Assembly (NCBI GenBank): GCA_030524785.1
Contig: JAUNFZ010000002.1
Coordinates: 29,992 to 79,347 of the forward strand
Length of the DNA: 49,356 nt
Source of the DNA: Eubacteriales bacterium
Lineage (GTDB): Bacteria; Bacillota; Clostridia; Lachnospirales; Lachnospiraceae
Direction of reading: 5' to 3'
Below are positions 35,670 to 44,103 of this stretch, piece after piece. Position 1 is the stretch's first letter, and the number at the start of each line of letters is the position of its first letter. The notes beneath the pieces are model-generated. The model had not been told where the DNA came from. It worked only from the letters and a program-made list of their open reading frames with translations, and did not search any database. The position numbers and the translations under genes were made by a program.

Positions 35670-36269
35670 TCAGTCTACATTTTTTGCCGCATCCACAATC
35701 AGCTTTACACACAGGTCATACCCAAGTGTTCCGCTGTCCAGCGTCATATCAAAATTGTTGCTGTCTCCCCACTTCTTTCCTGTATAGTGCGTATAATAAT
35801 TGTGGCGGCTGCTGTCTTTCTTTGCAATGGTTTTCTGAAGCTCCGTAGCATTTTTTATACCCGTCATTTCACTGACGCGCACCGCCCGATGAAGCTCGTC
35901 CGCATGTATAAATACATTGAGCGCGTCGATGCCCGCTTCCTTCAGCACCGTATCTGCACAGCGGCCAAGAATCACGCAGGGACCCTGCTGGGCAAATTTC
36001 AAAATAATCGCTTTCTGCACCTCATGAATAGCTTCCTGCGGATCATGAAAATAAGAGCCGGAAAGGGAGCAGATGCTTTTCAGCACAGAATCCGTTTTTG
36101 AAGCTTCTTCTTCCTCTTTTTCCACCAGGTTCTTCTCAAATCCGCTTTCTTTTACTGTTTCCCTCACAATATCCCTGTCATAAAAAGGAATTCCCAATTC
36201 TTCGGCTACCTTTCTGCCGATGGAATGTCCGCCTGCGCCGTATTCCCGGCTGACTGTAATCACTCTCAT
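35670..36269 (-). CDS. Cytidylate kinase-like family protein
   Basis: The 199-residue protein starts RVITVSREYGAGGHSIGRKVAEELGIPFYDRDIV, a P-loop variant (SREYGAGG) of the cytidylate-kinase-like family common in Clostridia, followed by CVILGRCAD and a basic lid-like region (KKDSSRHNYY). It may phosphorylate a nucleotide, but the family is biochemically poorly defined and it is not the housekeeping Cmk. The ATG at 36269 follows GGGAGG; an in-frame GTG at 36284 overlaps that site. Confidence 0.82.
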   Translation of the reverse strand: MRVITVSREYGAGGHSIGRKVAEELGIPFYDRDIVRETVKESGFEKNLVEKEEEEASKTDSVLKSICSLSGSYFHDPQEAIHEVQKAIILKFAQQGPCVILGRCADTVLKEAGIDALNVFIHADELHRAVRVSEMTGIKNATELQKTIAKKDSSRHNYYTHYTGKKWGDSNNFDMTLDSGTLGYDLCVKLIVDAAKNVD

Positions 36270-36296
36270 ACTCTTGCCTCCCACAGTTTTTTCTTA

Positions 36297-36325
36297 ATTT
36301 TACTATATTCTGCGGTTCTTGGCAA
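36297..36325 (-). promoter_or_regulatory. Sigma-A promoter for the cytidylate-kinase-like gene
   Basis: On the minus strand TTGCCA (36320-36325) and TAAAAT (36297-36302) are 17 nt apart. It separates this gene from the sugar transporter operon upstream. Confidence 0.6.
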
Positions 36326-36332
36326 CAGGTTA

Positions 36333-36830
36333 TCACTCGCCGATGATTTGTATATGTACTTTTCGCTCCCTCGCCCTGGTCTTATCAAAATCTGCAAAAT
36401 AAATCCGTCCGAACTCTCCCAGTATCACTTCCCCATCTACTATGGGAATCGTCTCAGAACGGCCCATAATGCTGGATTTAATGTGCCCATCGGTATTAAG
36501 TCCCCAGGCCTTCTCCTCCTGACGAAGTTTCTGCGCCTGTTGGATATGATATGTGCCCGGGTGCAGATACTGTCCCTCATATTCGCAGGTTGGTATGATT
36601 TTTTCGAGACAATTTACTGTATCTTGTAAGATATAAGGGATATGTTTATATGTTTCCCCTTCAGAATCTTCCTGAATCAAAACGCTGCAGCTCGTATGCT
36701 GAGAATAAACCAGCAAAATTCCATTTATGATCTTTGAATCTGCTGCCGCTTCTATTACCCGTTCGGTGATATCATCAAAGGTCACCTGCATTTTTGACTG
36801 AATTGTAAAACATGTATGATATACTGCCAT
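36333..36830 (-). CDS. YjbQ/UPF0047-family protein
   Basis: The 165-residue protein has the two conserved parts of the YjbQ fold: SQHTSCSVLIQEDSEG with His45 and DGHIKSSIMGRSETIPI with His116. The C-terminal GEFGRIYFADFDKTRARERKVHIQII completes it. Family members can show weak thiamine-phosphate synthase activity, but their physiological role is unsettled. It is longer than the usual 135-140 residues. It starts 12 nt after the last permease of the sugar transporter, so it appears to be the last gene of that operon. Confidence 0.85.
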   Translation of the reverse strand: MAVYHTCFTIQSKMQVTFDDITERVIEAAADSKIINGILLVYSQHTSCSVLIQEDSEGETYKHIPYILQDTVNCLEKIIPTCEYEGQYLHPGTYHIQQAQKLRQEEKAWGLNTDGHIKSSIMGRSETIPIVDGEVILGEFGRIYFADFDKTRARERKVHIQIIGE

Positions 36831-36842
36831 CTCTTTACTCCT

Positions 36843-37847
36843 TTAGTTTTGCGCCGCACGCTTTTCTTTTCTCCGACTTCGTATCCCTATCAGATGATTT
36901 ACAAAAATCACAAAAATCAAAACAAATCCCCAAATCAGCTTTCGGTTATACGGGGACAGCTGCCAAATCGTAAAAGCACTGGAAAGCACCTGAATCGTGG
37001 CAATGGCAATCATGACACCCGATATCTTTCCCCGTCCTCCTGAAGGACTTACTCCTCCTATAATCGCTACCAGCATCGCCTGTACCAGATAAGCGTCCCC
37101 ATATCCTACTTTCGCCGTAGTAACGCGACTGATAATCGTCAGTCCTGACAAGCCGGCCAACAGACCATTCAGGCAAAACACCAGTATAATCAACCGTTCA
37201 TTCCCGATCGCCGAAAATCTTGTGGCTATCGGATTTTCGCCATACAGATAAATTTTTCGTCCAAGTCCCGTCTTTGCAAGAATCAGTCCCAGAATCAGCG
37301 TAACTACAATAAAAATAAGAAAGATTACGGGTATTCCTGCCAATCTTGCTGTGCCAAATCTGATAAATATTTCCGGAAATCCTGTCAGACTTCCGCCTCC
37401 TGTAAGCGCCATAGCAATCCCATTGTAAAATGTCATTGTCGCCAGCGTAGCAATCATTGGCGGTACGGAAAACTTTGCTATCATGATTCCATTTAACAGT
37501 CCACCGGCAACTGCAGCAAAAAGTGCCGTACATATACCGATAAAAACTACTGCTTGTGCCGGCATACCGGTAAACCATGCGCCCGATAAAACATATGCCC
37601 CCAAAATTCCCGACAAATTTGCATTCGCTACCAGAGACAAATCAATACCCCCAAGCAGAAAAGAAAATGTCATTCCTAAGGCAATTAATCCAAATTCCGG
37701 CACCTGGTATCCCATAAGCAACATTCGCTCCGGCGTATACATACTCTTTCCCACGGCCAGCCGGAGACCGATCGCAACTGCCAGAAACAGAAGGAACAAT
37801 GCAAAAAGGCTGGAATCCTCACGTATCCATTTTTTCAGTTTACTCAT
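36843..37847 (-). CDS. Sugar ABC transporter permease (RbsC/LsrD-like), second copy
   Basis: This 334-residue permease of the ribose/autoinducer-2/rhamnose importer class has eight to ten membrane helices and the ATPase-contact motif in YGDAYLVQAMLVAIIGGVSPSGGRGKI. It pairs with the permease encoded 10 bp upstream to form a heterodimeric pore, as in Lsr and Rha systems, rather than the RbsC homodimer. Confidence 0.9.
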   Translation of the reverse strand: MSKLKKWIREDSSLFALFLLFLAVAIGLRLAVGKSMYTPERMLLMGYQVPEFGLIALGMTFSFLLGGIDLSLVANANLSGILGAYVLSGAWFTGMPAQAVVFIGICTALFAAVAGGLLNGIMIAKFSVPPMIATLATMTFYNGIAMALTGGGSLTGFPEIFIRFGTARLAGIPVIFLIFIVVTLILGLILAKTGLGRKIYLYGENPIATRFSAIGNERLIILVFCLNGLLAGLSGLTIISRVTTAKVGYGDAYLVQAMLVAIIGGVSPSGGRGKISGVMIAIATIQVLSSAFTIWQLSPYNRKLIWGFVLIFVIFVNHLIGIRSRRKEKRAAQN

Positions 37848-37857
37848 GCTCCCCCTC

Positions 37858-38871
37858 CTATTCTGTAAAAATAAAGTGCCTGCGATTTTTTATCCGTTCC
37901 TGATATGCAGTTACAGATACGCTGACAATCATCAGTGCTCCCACAAAAAAATTGTTCCAGGAGGAACTCAGTCCCAGAAAAATAAGTGTATTATTCAGCA
38001 AATGAACAATCATTACCCCTAAAAATGCCCCCAAAAGCTTTCCCTGTCCTCCGGACAATTTGGTTCCTCCGATGACTGCTGCCGCAATAACAGACAACTC
38101 ATCCCCCACCAAAGCGTTTGGATACATACATTTCACTTGGGACACATATACGATTCCCGCCACACCGGCCAGCGCTCCCATATAAGCATACACAAACAGT
38201 CGGACTCTAAACGGATCAATACCAATCCGCCGGGCTGCACTCTCCGAATTTCCCAATGCAAAAATGCTGCGCCCCATTTTCGTTTTATACATAATAAACC
38301 ATGTCAAAGCCAACACAAGAATCATAGGAATAACAAAGCAGGAAACTCCCACCTTTCCTGTCCCGGTCTCTATCTGGAATATCTGGGCAGATGCAAATCG
38401 GGAGAAGGCCTTTGGAATTGCTGCGGCTCCATAGGTTTTACTCCCTATAAAAGTCGTCATTATCCCAAATATCAAGTTTTGCGTACCCAACGTAATAATA
38501 AAAGCCGGAAGTTTCAGTTTATGCACCAGTACTGCGTTGAAAAGTCCCCATAAAACTCCCATAGTCACCGCGCATAAAAACGCGATTCCCAGATGATCTA
38601 TCCAGGGTGCCTGCGCTTCTGTCAGAATTTTGGTCGTTACATAAGCGCCAAACAGAGCTACGGCAGTAAAGGAAACATCAATCCCTCCGGAAATAATTAC
38701 TACCATAATTCCCGCCGCCATAATCATCGTCACCGCCGATGAACGAAGGATGTCAAACAATGTCTCAAAGCTTAAAAATGCAGGATTAACGATTGTTACC
38801 GCCGCACAGTACAAAAAAATAATTCCAATCAGGAAGCCCTCTGTGCGATTTATAAAGCCTTTTCTTTTCAT
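37858..38871 (-). CDS. Sugar ABC transporter permease (RbsC/LsrC-like), first copy
   Basis: The 337-residue permease belongs to the same family as its neighbour, with the conserved GDELSVIAAAVIGGTKLSGGQGKLLGA loop that contacts the ATPase. Its ATG overlaps the ATPase stop (ATGA), so expression is coupled. Confidence 0.9.
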   Translation of the reverse strand: MKRKGFINRTEGFLIGIIFLYCAAVTIVNPAFLSFETLFDILRSSAVTMIMAAGIMVVIISGGIDVSFTAVALFGAYVTTKILTEAQAPWIDHLGIAFLCAVTMGVLWGLFNAVLVHKLKLPAFIITLGTQNLIFGIMTTFIGSKTYGAAAIPKAFSRFASAQIFQIETGTGKVGVSCFVIPMILVLALTWFIMYKTKMGRSIFALGNSESAARRIGIDPFRVRLFVYAYMGALAGVAGIVYVSQVKCMYPNALVGDELSVIAAAVIGGTKLSGGQGKLLGAFLGVMIVHLLNNTLIFLGLSSSWNNFFVGALMIVSVSVTAYQERIKNRRHFIFTE

Positions 38872-40418
38872 GATACACCTCCTGCCCCAAGCTCATCATC
38901 CGGTCGTTTTTCTTCACTCATCAACCGCATAATCTTTTCTTCCAGTAATGCTGGATCTGTTGCAAGGCGTTCTTCTTCCTCAATCATTGCCACCTGCTTT
39001 CCCTGCGCCATTACCAGAATCCTGTTGCAATTGCAGATAATTTCCTCTATCTCATCAGAAATCAACAGGATCGCCATCCCCTTCGATGCATAATATTGAA
39101 TTTTATCATAGATCTCCGCTTTAGAACCCACATCAATCCCCACTGTCGGTGCATCCATTATAAACAGTCTGGGATTTCCGGCAATCCATTTTCCAATCAC
39201 TGTTTTTTGCTGATTTCCGCCTGAAAGAGTTTCCACCGGTGCTTCCATGGAAGCTGCTTTCACATTCATATCCGCAATCATTTTTTCGGCAAGCTGCTCC
39301 TCTTTTTTGACATCCAAAATTCCCAAACGTCCGGTAAGCTCGCTCAAACTGGCTGAAGAAAGATTTTGCCGTATGCTTTTCCCCGCAAAAAGTCCCTGAA
39401 CGGACCGGTTCTCTGGCAACAGGCCAACTCCTTGTTTTCTCATGAATTCCGGCGTTGGACGTTTTATTTCTTTTCCTTCAAGCATAATCGTTCCCGAGGT
39501 ATGTTGATTGAGTCCAAACAGAGTAAGTCCAAGCTCCGTACGTCCAGAGCCCAAAAGTCCGGTCAGTCCCAGGATATCCCCTGGCCTAACCGAAAAAGAA
39601 ATATCTGTGTAATTATCCTTTTGGCTCAGATGATCTACTGTCAGCACTGGCGTATCTTCCCTGCACGTTCTGACATACCGGTGATATTCCACCTCACTGC
39701 CCGTCATATACTGTGTCAGTTTCTTTTTGTCCAAGCTCGAGCTCTCAAAATTTCCCACAATCTGTCCATCCCTGAAAACAGTGATCTTATCCGCTACGTC
39801 AAAAATCTCATCGAGTTTATGGCTGATAAACACGATGGCATATCCTTTCTTTTTCAAATCCATCACTACCGCCAAAAGACGCTTTACTTCACGGGCAGTA
39901 AGTGCCGTAGTCGGTTCATCCATAAAAATCAGCTTTGCATCCATCGCAAGTGCCCTGCAGATTGCCGTTAACTGACAATTCGCCATTGTGCTCTCCTGAA
40001 TTGTATCATTCAGATCCATCTCCACCCCAATTTTCTCCAGTTGGGCACTGGCCACAGAATATATTTCTTTCCAGTTTACCAGGCGTTTGCCCTGGTTCAT
40101 GATCTTATTTATTGCGATATTCTCTGCAATCGTCAAATGCGGAAACAGCGAAAGATCCTGATAAATCACCTGTATCCCCTCACTGATCGCTTCCTGCGGT
40201 GTAAGATGAGAATATGTTTTTCCATTTAAAATGATTTCCCCGCAGTCAGGTTCATAAATACCTGAAACGCATTTAATGAACGTAGATTTCCCTGAACCAT
40301 TCATTCCAGCAAAGCAATGAATTTCATTTTCATGAATCGTCAGATTAATCTCTTTTAATGCATGAATTCCGCCAAAAGATTTACCCAGGTTTTTCGCCGT
40401 CAAAATCCCTCTGCTCAA
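38868..40418 (-). CDS. Sugar ABC transporter ATP-binding protein (RbsA-type, two domains)
   Basis: This 516-residue protein has tandem ATPase domains. Domain 1 has Walker A GMNGSGKSTF and Walker B IFMDEPTTALT, but a degraded signature (STMANCQLTAI). Domain 2 has Walker A GLLGSGRTE and an intact LSGGNQQK, but Walker B reads FIMDAPTVGID with Ala for catalytic Glu. One composite site (domain 1 Walker motifs with domain 2 signature) should be active and the other dead. A TTG start at 40418 is proposed because GGGAGGTGAT lies just upstream; the in-frame ATG at 40436 precedes that site. Confidence 0.88.
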   Translation of the reverse strand: MSRGILTAKNLGKSFGGIHALKEINLTIHENEIHCFAGMNGSGKSTFIKCVSGIYEPDCGEIILNGKTYSHLTPQEAISEGIQVIYQDLSLFPHLTIAENIAINKIMNQGKRLVNWKEIYSVASAQLEKIGVEMDLNDTIQESTMANCQLTAICRALAMDAKLIFMDEPTTALTAREVKRLLAVVMDLKKKGYAIVFISHKLDEIFDVADKITVFRDGQIVGNFESSSLDKKKLTQYMTGSEVEYHRYVRTCREDTPVLTVDHLSQKDNYTDISFSVRPGDILGLTGLLGSGRTELGLTLFGLNQHTSGTIMLEGKEIKRPTPEFMRKQGVGLLPENRSVQGLFAGKSIRQNLSSASLSELTGRLGILDVKKEEQLAEKMIADMNVKAASMEAPVETLSGGNQQKTVIGKWIAGNPRLFIMDAPTVGIDVGSKAEIYDKIQYYASKGMAILLISDEIEEIICNCNRILVMAQGKQVAMIEEEERLATDPALLEEKIMRLMSEEKRPDDELGAGGVS

Positions 40419-40498
40419 TTTGTAATCACCTCCCATCAAAGTTTAAAGGACCCTGCAGCCACAAAACTGACTGCAGGGTCCTTCTTTATGGCGCCTGA

Positions 40499-41509
40499 TT
40501 AATAATCGTAATCGTCAATATTCTCTGCTGTAAATTCAATGGAAGCATCGCCAAATGCCAGATGCCCCTGAAGCGTGAGATTGTCGTATCCTGTGATTCC
40601 AAGATCCGTACCATTTTCAATTGTCTCACCCTTCGCCAGCTTCAAACCGGCCGCCATCAGCGCATAACCTGTATCGTAAGGTCTCCAGCCCTGTCCAAAC
40701 TGCATAGAACCATTCTTCAGGTATTCTGCCGACATCGACGGCTGTGCCAGGGAAACTACTTTGATTTCTCCCGACATTTCCTTATCTATCAACGCCTGAC
40801 TGATACCAGCTCCATGAATAGAACAGTCGAACACGCCCTTCAGATCGGGATATGATTTCAAAAGTTCCAGCGTCTTATCATACGCTACCTGAAAATCATT
40901 TTCATCCACAAAAGGTTCCTCAGAAATCAGTTCCATCTCAGGATAATTTTCAGAAATATACTCGATTGCCGCCTTATACCAGTTCATATGAGACGTCATC
41001 GTCAGAGACGCAACAAATCCACAATACTGACCCTTTCCATCCATTGCCTTGGCAAGAGATTCTCCATACAGCTGTCCGAAAGCTTCATCCTGAAATGCTT
41101 CAAGATCCAGATCTACCTGATCTGCAATATCAGGCGATTCATGCGTAATAACCGGAATCCCCGCATCTCTGGCTTTTTGGATACTTGAAGTCAAAGACAT
41201 AGGATCGTTTGGATTTACGCAGATGACATCTACTTTCTGTGCCGTCAATTCTTCCACCAGCGCATTCTGCAAAGCAGGATCACTCGATTCCGGAGTCAAA
41301 ACAAAAGCATCTACTCCCGTGTCTTCTTTAAACTGCTTCACACCAAGCTCCATATCGTCATACCATGGATCGCTCTGTTGTACGATAAGGGCAATGCGAA
41401 TATCCTCTGGTGCTTTTTCCTCAGCCGCGCCTGCGAGACATCCAAGCCCCGCCGTCAGGCAAAAAGCAGCCGTAAATGTTGTGAAAACGCGCATTATTTT
41501 TTTTGACAT
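40499..41509 (-). CDS. Sugar ABC transporter substrate-binding protein (LsrB/RhaS-like)
   Basis: The 336-residue protein has a signal peptide and a type I periplasmic-binding fold (IRIALIVQQSDPWYDDMELGVKQF, VDVICVNPNDP, PVITHES, ending ENIDDYDY). The closest layout is LsrB/RhaS. The lipobox is poor (AGLGC), unusual for a Gram-positive binding protein. By eye, residues that bind autoinducer-2 in LsrB (for example Asp-Gln in TVTDQNQW) are replaced here (TMTSHMNW), so another ligand is likely. It is the first gene of the transporter operon. Confidence 0.88.
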   Translation of the reverse strand: MSKKIMRVFTTFTAAFCLTAGLGCLAGAAEEKAPEDIRIALIVQQSDPWYDDMELGVKQFKEDTGVDAFVLTPESSDPALQNALVEELTAQKVDVICVNPNDPMSLTSSIQKARDAGIPVITHESPDIADQVDLDLEAFQDEAFGQLYGESLAKAMDGKGQYCGFVASLTMTSHMNWYKAAIEYISENYPEMELISEEPFVDENDFQVAYDKTLELLKSYPDLKGVFDCSIHGAGISQALIDKEMSGEIKVVSLAQPSMSAEYLKNGSMQFGQGWRPYDTGYALMAAGLKLAKGETIENGTDLGITGYDNLTLQGHLAFGDASIEFTAENIDDYDY

Positions 41510-41572
41510 TTTTTCCCTCCTACATTTCTAAATTCACGGTTCAATTCATCAATGGGCCCCATCCGTAATCCT

Positions 41573-41601
41573 ATTATAGTATTTGAATTTTTTGTTTTCA
41601 A
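41573..41601 (-). promoter_or_regulatory. Sigma-A promoter of the sugar transporter operon
   Basis: On the minus strand TTGAAA (41596-41601) and perfect TATAAT (41573-41578) are 17 nt apart. The 193 bp gap holds this promoter and the operator at 41630-41649. Confidence 0.7.
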
Positions 41602-41629
41602 GAAATTTCACCGTCAAAATGCGCACTAA

Positions 41630-41649
41630 TTCGTGAACCGATTCACGAA
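41630..41649. promoter_or_regulatory. Candidate LacI-type operator upstream of the transporter promoter
   Basis: TTCGTGAACCGATTCACGAA is a 20-bp dyad with 9 of 10 matching pairs, including a central CG as in LacI-family sites. It lies 28 nt upstream of the -35 box. Confidence 0.65.
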
Positions 41650-41702
41650 ACGTTGGTAATTTTTCCAAATTTTGTGCTATTGTCGTACAATTTTGGGGGC
41701 AC

Positions 41703-43904
41703 TTATCTGGTCGCAAACATCCGTTGGAGTTCTTTCATGACCTTCTCAGCTGACACCCCCTCATAAACTGCCTCTGCCAACTTGGATGCCATCATTTCAT
41801 TAAATAACGGGTCGTCAATTACCCCATTAAAAATCTGATCTCTCGATACCATAGTCTCAATATTATCAAACATATCTTTAATGCCCTGATTAAAATACTC
41901 TATTTCTCCGTTCAGAATCACATTTGTTTTCGGTGTCAGCCTCCCAAGCAAGACACTTTTTAAAGCCACATCATCGCTGCAGCACCATTCAATAAAGGCA
42001 CTGCTGGCCCAAGGTTCCTTTACTCCCGCAGGAATACCCAGAAGGTAACTGTCAATGACTGTCATATTACTGGGCGTTCTGCTGAATTTAATCCGTTTGC
42101 CCCATCCTGTACTGTTTAAAACCATATAACTGTAGTAAGTCACAATCATAGCGATGTCGCCTGAAAGCATTTCCTGTACTTGCTCGCTGTCCATAAATGT
42201 ACGGCAATCAGGATAAGAATATCGATAGGAATCGCACAGATTTTCCAAAGCCTTAATATTCTGTGGCGTACAAAATGCAGGATTTTGATTTTCAAAAAAT
42301 TTTCCCCGGAATGCCAGGCTGCGGGGCCAAAATTCCTCTACCAAACCGGTTGGAATATGTCCTGCAATACAAGTCCCATATTTCACCGGTGAAGCCGGAT
42401 TATACCTGCGCGTAAAATATTTTGCAATAATATTAAATTCTGTCCAGCTGCGAGGCGGCTGCAGTTCCAGGCCCACCTCGCTGTAATAATTTTTCTGTAC
42501 AACCGGATCTGAAAAAATATCATCCCGATAGGCCAACACCTGCACTCCCATCTCTGCCGGAATACCATAGCCCGCATATGCTCCCTTAAAATACGCTTTC
42601 TGCACCTTAGGAAAATATTCCTGTGAAACACGTGCAAAATCCATCCACTCATCCAGTTTTTTCAAATATCCTTTTCGTCCAAATTCAGACAACCAGTTAA
42701 TATGAAAAGTCACTACATCATAAGTGGGTTTTTCCTGACCGCACGAGTCAATGATTTCCTGACGGAGCTGAGTCATATTTTTTCTGAAAAATTCTACGTT
42801 AATCCCAGTTTTATTGATAAAATCATTTTTTAAAAGCTGAATACTTCTGCTCATCGGAGCATCCGGAAGAAGTACCCGAAGCGTCCTTTGGGAACTTTCA
42901 ACCTGCCTTAAAAAAGAAACCGGAATAATTCTGGATGTGTCAAGCTGCGGCACAGACGTTTCCCCTGGGGAATCATTAACCATCGGTTCACAGATCTGCG
43001 CGTGAAGAATATCCACCGCTTTACGAGCACAGCTCACTGCGTCGCGCTTCAGCAATACCACATCGGAAACTTCTCTTTGTTCAAAAGATTGTCCCGACAG
43101 CACATAGAACATATGTCCGCGCCTACCGTTAATAAAAAGCGTCTCTCTCATACAGTCTGCCATGAATTCATTTGAAATAATAAAGCAGTCTGGTAATTCC
43201 TCTCGCGCAGGAATCTCCGCGAGGAGTGTTTTATACAGCGCCTCTCTCTGAAAGGGAAGCTCCATATCAAACACACTCTCTCTGTCCACCGTTTTGCTCT
43301 GTGCGAGAGCCTCCGTAAAACCTGTCCAGCACGTTTTTTCCGAGCCAAACCTGCGCGGTCCCGTAACAAGTCCCACCGTTTTTCCCTGCTTCCATAAAAG
43401 CTGTGCGGCTTCTCGAACCACAACAGTATTATCAAACTCCATAGTCAAAAACCCCGGAAGATGAAGACAATGATCCAACAGCAAAATAGGCGCCATTGTG
43501 TTTTTCATGCTCTGCAGCATTTCTTCGTCCAAATGCGGGCTGCATAAAATCACACCTTTTACACCTGTGCTGATTAATTGCCCTATAGTATCACGTATTT
43601 CCAGCTGTTCCTCTCTTACAAGTTTCACAATCGCCTGATATCCCAACTGCTCCAGCCGAAACAGAACCCCCTCCAACAGTTTTGAAGAATAACCATTTAA
43701 TTCATGAAAAACTACTCCAATAAAATTCATGCGGTTTTTCCGAAGATTCATTGCCAGAATGTTCGGGCGGTAATTCATCTCTTTCATCACTTGCATTACA
43801 CGATTATAAATTTCAATGTTCACACTGCTTTTATTATTAATAATATTTGATACAGTAGATACGGACACCCCCGCCGCACGCGCTACATCTTTGATTGTGC
43901 TCAT
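41703..43904 (-). CDS. LacI-type regulator fused to a family-1 solute-binding domain
   Basis: This 733-residue protein has three parts. Residues 2-23 are a LacI HTH (TIKDVARAAGVSVSTVSNII) with a hinge helix near 48-60. Residues about 60-335 are the LacI/ribose-binding-type effector domain (FIGVVFHELNGYSSKLLEGV onward). Residues about 341-733 resemble an extracellular solute-binding protein family 1 (RTLRVLLPDAPMSRSIQLL, KPTYDVVTFHINWLSEF, MLSGDIAMIVTYYSYM). There is no signal peptide, so the second sensor is cytoplasmic. The gene lies between the transporter operon and the divergent sugar kinase, which it probably regulates. Confidence 0.85.
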   Translation of the reverse strand: MSTIKDVARAAGVSVSTVSNIINNKSSVNIEIYNRVMQVMKEMNYRPNILAMNLRKNRMNFIGVVFHELNGYSSKLLEGVLFRLEQLGYQAIVKLVREEQLEIRDTIGQLISTGVKGVILCSPHLDEEMLQSMKNTMAPILLLDHCLHLPGFLTMEFDNTVVVREAAQLLWKQGKTVGLVTGPRRFGSEKTCWTGFTEALAQSKTVDRESVFDMELPFQREALYKTLLAEIPAREELPDCFIISNEFMADCMRETLFINGRRGHMFYVLSGQSFEQREVSDVVLLKRDAVSCARKAVDILHAQICEPMVNDSPGETSVPQLDTSRIIPVSFLRQVESSQRTLRVLLPDAPMSRSIQLLKNDFINKTGINVEFFRKNMTQLRQEIIDSCGQEKPTYDVVTFHINWLSEFGRKGYLKKLDEWMDFARVSQEYFPKVQKAYFKGAYAGYGIPAEMGVQVLAYRDDIFSDPVVQKNYYSEVGLELQPPRSWTEFNIIAKYFTRRYNPASPVKYGTCIAGHIPTGLVEEFWPRSLAFRGKFFENQNPAFCTPQNIKALENLCDSYRYSYPDCRTFMDSEQVQEMLSGDIAMIVTYYSYMVLNSTGWGKRIKFSRTPSNMTVIDSYLLGIPAGVKEPWASSAFIEWCCSDDVALKSVLLGRLTPKTNVILNGEIEYFNQGIKDMFDNIETMVSRDQIFNGVIDDPLFNEMMASKLAEAVYEGVSAEKVMKELQRMFATR

Positions 43905-43984
43905 TCTCTCCCTCCTCCTACTATGGTCTTTTTTTAGATATTAGCATATCCAATTTTTGAATTCCATTTTAGTTGATGTAACTA

Positions 43985-44004
43985 TCTGTGTATCGTTACA
44001 CGAA
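43985..44004. promoter_or_regulatory. Candidate LacI-type operator upstream of the kinase promoter
   Basis: TCTGTGTATCGTTACACGAA has 7 of 10 dyad pairs and matches the transporter operator at 15 of 20 positions when both are read in the direction of transcription. It too ends 28 nt before the -35 box. Confidence 0.55.
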
Positions 44005-44032
44005 CTAGTACTTTATATTTGCCCTGCTGAGG

Positions 44033-44062
44033 TTGAAACTTAAACTTTTGCCATGCTACAAT
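44033..44062 (+). promoter_or_regulatory. Sigma-A promoter for the FGGY kinase
   Basis: TTGAAA (44033-44038) and TACAAT (44057-44062) are 18 nt apart, 42 bp before the start codon. Confidence 0.65.
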
Positions 44063-44103
44063 TCATTTACAGTATGATTATCTGCCAAAACGGAGGGAAT
44101 ATT

